A DNA stretch of 45,523 bases from NCBI RefSeq assembly GCF_017104715.1, contig NZ_JAAGPI010000054.1:1-45523 (forward strand), written 5' to 3'. The notes beneath the pieces are model-generated. The model did no database searches and had not been told where the DNA came from. It saw only the letters and a program-made list of their open reading frames with translations. A program made the position numbers and the translations under genes. Position 1 is the stretch's first letter; each line of letters starts with the position of its first letter. This document shows, in pieces, positions 42,633-45,523 of the stretch. Source of the DNA: Burkholderia sp. Ac-20365. GTDB taxonomy: Bacteria > Pseudomonadota > Gammaproteobacteria > Burkholderiales > Burkholderiaceae.

Positions 42633-43706
42633 TCAACGATTCACAGTCACAGCCGCCAACCCACCCAGCAGCGCGTTATGAAAAGCACCTGGATCCTGCA
42701 TCTGCGGCGCATGCCCAAGCTCACCAAACTCAACCAGCGTCGCATGCGGAATAGCCTTTGCGGCAGCCTTGCCGAGTTCAGGATAATGGCCAATCTTCGC
42801 ACGCACATCTGGCGGCGCGGCATCCTTGCCAATCGCGGTGGTGTCCTTCTGCCCGATCAACAGCAACGTCGGCATCTTCAGCAGACCAAGCTCATAGACG
42901 ACGGGTTGCGTATAGATCATGTCATACAGCAGCGCCGAGTCCCACGCCACTTCCTTCTTGCCGGGCCCGCGGTACATGCCCGCCAGCATCTGCACCCACG
43001 GTTCGAAATCGCTGCGCCACTGGCCCGAGTAATAGGTCGCCTGCTCGTAGCGGCGGATACCGTCGGCCGTCGTCTTCAACTCGCGCTCGTACCACTGGTC
43101 GACGGATAGCGACGGCACGCCCTTCGCCTTCCAGTCCTCCAGCCCGATCGGGTTGACGAGTACCAGTTGCTGCGTCTGCGCCGGATACATCAGCGCATAG
43201 CGGACGGCGAGCATCCCGCCCGTCGAATGTCCGACGATGGTCGCGTCCTTCACCCCGATCGATTCGAGCAGCGCATGCGTATTGCGCGCGAGCTGCTGGA
43301 AGCTGAACTGGTAGTGCTGCGGCTTGCTCGACTTGCAAAAGCCGATCTGGTCGGGCGCGATCACCCGGTAACCCGCCGCCGACAGCCGCGCAATCGTGCC
43401 TTCCCATGTCGCAGCGCAAAAATTCTTGCCGTGCAGCAATACCACCGTGCGCCCATTCGGATGATCGGGTGCAACGTCCATGTAAGCCATGTGCAGCGCC
43501 TCGCCTTGCGACGTGAACGCGAACTGGTGCACGGGCGCGGGATAGTCGAAGCCTTGCAGTTCCGGACCGTATGCCGGGCCGTCATCGGCGGCGGGCGCGC
43601 TCGACGGCGTGGGGGCGTTGACGGGATCGGCGGCGTAAGTCTGCTGGCCCGGCAAGGCCAGGCATGCGGACAGGGAAACGGCAGCGAGAGCGGAACGGAT
43701 TTTCAT
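42633..43706 (-). CDS. Exported alpha/beta hydrolase
   Basis: A 357-aa secreted hydrolase from the ATG at 43706. The signal peptide is MKIRSALAAVSLSACLAL, with cleavage probably after TYA. The oxyanion region is VVLLHGKNFCAATWEG, the nucleophile elbow is VGHSTGGMLA, the acid is likely the Asp in LLIGQKDTTAIG, and the His is in GELGHAPQMQDP. HG-K-N-F with a large cap domain resembles the broad hydrolase family that includes haloalkane dehalogenases and esterases; the substrate cannot be told. The TTG start at 43724 has no advantage. The 3' end meets palindromic copy C. Confidence 0.9.
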   Translation of the reverse strand: MKIRSALAAVSLSACLALPGQQTYAADPVNAPTPSSAPAADDGPAYGPELQGFDYPAPVHQFAFTSQGEALHMAYMDVAPDHPNGRTVVLLHGKNFCAATWEGTIARLSAAGYRVIAPDQIGFCKSSKPQHYQFSFQQLARNTHALLESIGVKDATIVGHSTGGMLAVRYALMYPAQTQQLVLVNPIGLEDWKAKGVPSLSVDQWYERELKTTADGIRRYEQATYYSGQWRSDFEPWVQMLAGMYRGPGKKEVAWDSALLYDMIYTQPVVYELGLLKMPTLLLIGQKDTTAIGKDAAPPDVRAKIGHYPELGKAAAKAIPHATLVEFGELGHAPQMQDPGAFHNALLGGLAAVTVNR

Positions 43707-44191
43707 TGTTTGTTTGGCTGGCAAGGAAGCACAGGCCCGTCATGATGCCCGCGTCGCGCCCACTCTGCAGCGCCGCGTGCAAAGCAGGCCACGACGGCAA
43801 ACATCGGCAAACATCGGCAAACGGCGGCACTCGGCAACAAACGGCCGTTTCAATCCGACGCCCTGCCCCGGGCGGCATAAATTGCCCGCCCCGCGGCCGC
43901 ACGCGCAGCGCAAGCGCGCCGTTTCTACCTGTCGAGCATCAGGCCCGCGGGCGGGCGGCAAGCCATGTGTGGCATGGCGAACGCGGCAGGTTGCGCGCAG
44001 CATGCGCATGGTCCAGACTAATCGCTGGCTGGCGGGACGTGCATCGCGGGTGCCAGCGCGCAGGCGAAACCCGGAACTGTCGAACAACAAAAACAAAACC
44101 ACAACAAAAGCGCATAGCGTCAGATAAAAAAACAGCATCGCCGGGGCAAAGAAAAGCTTCCACCAGGGCTCACCTAAAAATGGAGACGCAC
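43707..44191. other. Divergent intergenic region before glgC
   Basis: About 485 bp between the leftward hydrolase and glgC. A 10-bp tandem repeat (CGGCAAACAT, two exact and one partial unit) lies at about 43795-43826. An A-rich stretch at 44085-44150 precedes glgC. No promoter can be named with confidence and no gene is supported. Confidence 0.5.
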
Positions 44192-45466
44192 ATGGATACG
44201 CCGGCAAGCCTCAACGATCTGCAACACACGACACTCGCCATCGTCCTCGCGGGCGGACGCGGCACGCGGCTCGGGCCGCTGACGAACAAGCGCGTGAAGC
44301 CCGCCGTGCACTTCGGCGGCAAATACCGGATCATCGATTTCGCGCTGTCGAACTGCCTGAATTCGGGCATCCGTCGCATCGCCGTCGTCACGCAGTACAA
44401 GGCGCACTCGCTGCTGCGGCACGTGCAGCGCGGCTGGGGCTTCCTGCGCGGCGAGTTCAACGAGTTCATCGACCTGTGGCCGGCGCAGCAGCGCGTGGAA
44501 GGCGCGCACTGGTATCGCGGCACGGCCGACGCGGTGTTCCAGAACCTCGACATCATCCGTTCGATCCGCCCGAAATACGTCGTCGTGCTGGCGGGCGATC
44601 ACATCTACAAGATGGATTACACGCGCATGGTGATGGACCATGTGGAATCGAAGGCAGACTGCACGGTCGGCTGCATCGAGGTGCCGCGCATGGACGCAAC
44701 GGCATTCGGTGTGATGCACGTCGACGAGCAGCGCCGCGTGACGGGCTTCGTCGAAAAGCCCGCCGATCCGCCCGCGATGCCCGGCCGCCCCGATATCGCG
44801 CTCGCCAGCATGGGCATCTACGTGTTCAACGCCGACTACCTGTACTCGATGCTGGAGGAAAACATCAGCAGCGTCGCGACGGATCACGACTTCGGCAAGG
44901 ACATCATTCCGCGCGTCGTCACGTCGGGCATGGCGATCGCACATCCGTTCAGCATGTCGTGCGTGTCGTCGGATCCGAGTGTCGAGCCGTACTGGCGCGA
45001 TGTCGGCACGATCGACGCGTACTGGGCCGCCAATCTCGATCTCGCGTCGACGATACCCGCGCTCGATCTCTACGACCGCAACTGGCCGATCTGGACGCAT
45101 CAGGAACAGCTTCCGCCCGCCAAGTTCGTGCGCGACCTGAACGGGCTGCAAGGATCAGGGACGAACCTGATCGTGTGTGGCGGCTGCGTGATCTCCGGTT
45201 CGCAGATTTCGCGCTCGGTTTTGTCGTCGAATGTGGTGGTGAATTCGTTCTGTAACATCGCTGAGGCAGTCTTGTTGCCGCAGGTGTCGATCGGCGCGAG
45301 TTGCCGGCTGCGCAAGGTCGTGATCGACCGCGGTTGCCAGATTCCCGACGGCACCGTGATCGGCGAAGACCCGGTGCGCGACGGCGAACGCTTCTACCGG
45401 ACCGACAGCGGCGTCGTGCTGGTGACGGCGGAAGCGCTCAAGCGGCAGTCGGCGGCCGCGCGCTAA
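44192..45466 (+). CDS. glgC: Glucose-1-phosphate adenylyltransferase (ADP-glucose pyrophosphorylase)
   Basis: Glycogen synthesis: glucose-1-phosphate plus ATP gives ADP-glucose and pyrophosphate. The protein is 424 aa, the normal length. The nucleotide-binding motif LAGGRGTRLGPLTNKRVKPA is at about 18-37, GTADAVFQNLDII and VVLAGDHIYKMDY hold the catalytic Asp region, and VEKPADPPAMPG and EPYWRDVGTIDAYWAAN bind sugar phosphate. A left-handed beta-helix C-terminal domain follows (CVISGSQISRSVLSSNVVVN). The ATG at 44192 is chosen because GGAG lies 7 nt upstream; the ATG at 44180 has nothing comparable. Other glg genes may follow beyond the window; none is visible here. Confidence 0.96.
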   Translation: MDTPASLNDLQHTTLAIVLAGGRGTRLGPLTNKRVKPAVHFGGKYRIIDFALSNCLNSGIRRIAVVTQYKAHSLLRHVQRGWGFLRGEFNEFIDLWPAQQRVEGAHWYRGTADAVFQNLDIIRSIRPKYVVVLAGDHIYKMDYTRMVMDHVESKADCTVGCIEVPRMDATAFGVMHVDEQRRVTGFVEKPADPPAMPGRPDIALASMGIYVFNADYLYSMLEENISSVATDHDFGKDIIPRVVTSGMAIAHPFSMSCVSSDPSVEPYWRDVGTIDAYWAANLDLASTIPALDLYDRNWPIWTHQEQLPPAKFVRDLNGLQGSGTNLIVCGGCVISGSQISRSVLSSNVVVNSFCNIAEAVLLPQVSIGASCRLRKVVIDRGCQIPDGTVIGEDPVRDGERFYRTDSGVVLVTAEALKRQSAAAR

Positions 45467-45523
45467 CGCTTGTCCGCCTGGCTGGCGCTCCCGCTCTCCG
45501 GCACGCGCGGCGGGCGCCGGCGG

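Overview
The window looks like a chromosome segment from Burkholderia sensu lato, most likely a Paraburkholderia or Caballeronia relative. The DNA is GC-rich with strong G/C third-position bias. Several gene sets are typical of that group: mdtABC RND pumps, EAL-HDOD proteins, a two-subunit AruF/AruG arginine succinyltransferase, and an AraC-type ArgR. This placement is inferred from gene content and protein resemblance, not from a marker gene. No rRNA, tRNA, CRISPR array, transposase or phage gene was seen.

Layout. (1) 1-7611, plus strand: the end of an mdtA-like adaptor followed by two RND permeases. (2) 8402-16131: a small membrane protein, a periplasmic peroxiredoxin, and a c-di-GMP/HDOD cluster. 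In that cluster two EAL-HDOD paralogues on the minus strand flank a plus-strand PAS-GGDEF-EAL gene, preceded by a good sigma-28-like promoter, and an HDOD gene. (3) 16444-17235, minus strand: a basic amino-acid binding protein with its own terminator. (4) 17748-25826, plus strand: a radical-SAM sulfatase-maturating enzyme, a Ser-type arylsulfatase, and a complete ytcA-mdtN-mdtO-mdtP tripartite efflux set. (5) 25846-37242, minus strand: aotQ-aotM-aotP-argR (arginine uptake and its regulator), then the complete arginine succinyltransferase operon astC-aruF-aruG-astD-astB-astE. Together these import L-arginine and convert it to glutamate and succinate. The binding protein of region 3 is the obvious partner for the uptake system, which has none of its own. 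(6) 37654-45466: a methyltransferase, a patatin-like esterase, a BamE-like lipoprotein, a luciferase-like flavin monooxygenase, a secreted alpha/beta hydrolase, and glgC.

The most unusual structure is not protein coding. Three copies of a roughly 700-770 bp imperfect palindrome lie at 7634-8366, 33127-33897 and 41924-42628. Each carries 32-nt hairpins near both ends whose stems change in a compensated way, and a 17-nt inverted motif towards the centre. Each copy ends within 3-36 bp of the stop codon of a leftward gene. TTTGG/CCAAA pentamer tracts are attached at some ends, and plus-strand composition switches from G/T-rich on the left to A/C-rich on the right. The ORFs inside are not protein-like. 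The second notable point is the sulfatase/maturase pair next to ytcA-mdtNOP, which recalls E. coli, where an unrelated alkylsulfatase gene (yjcS) sits beside ytcA-mdtNOP.
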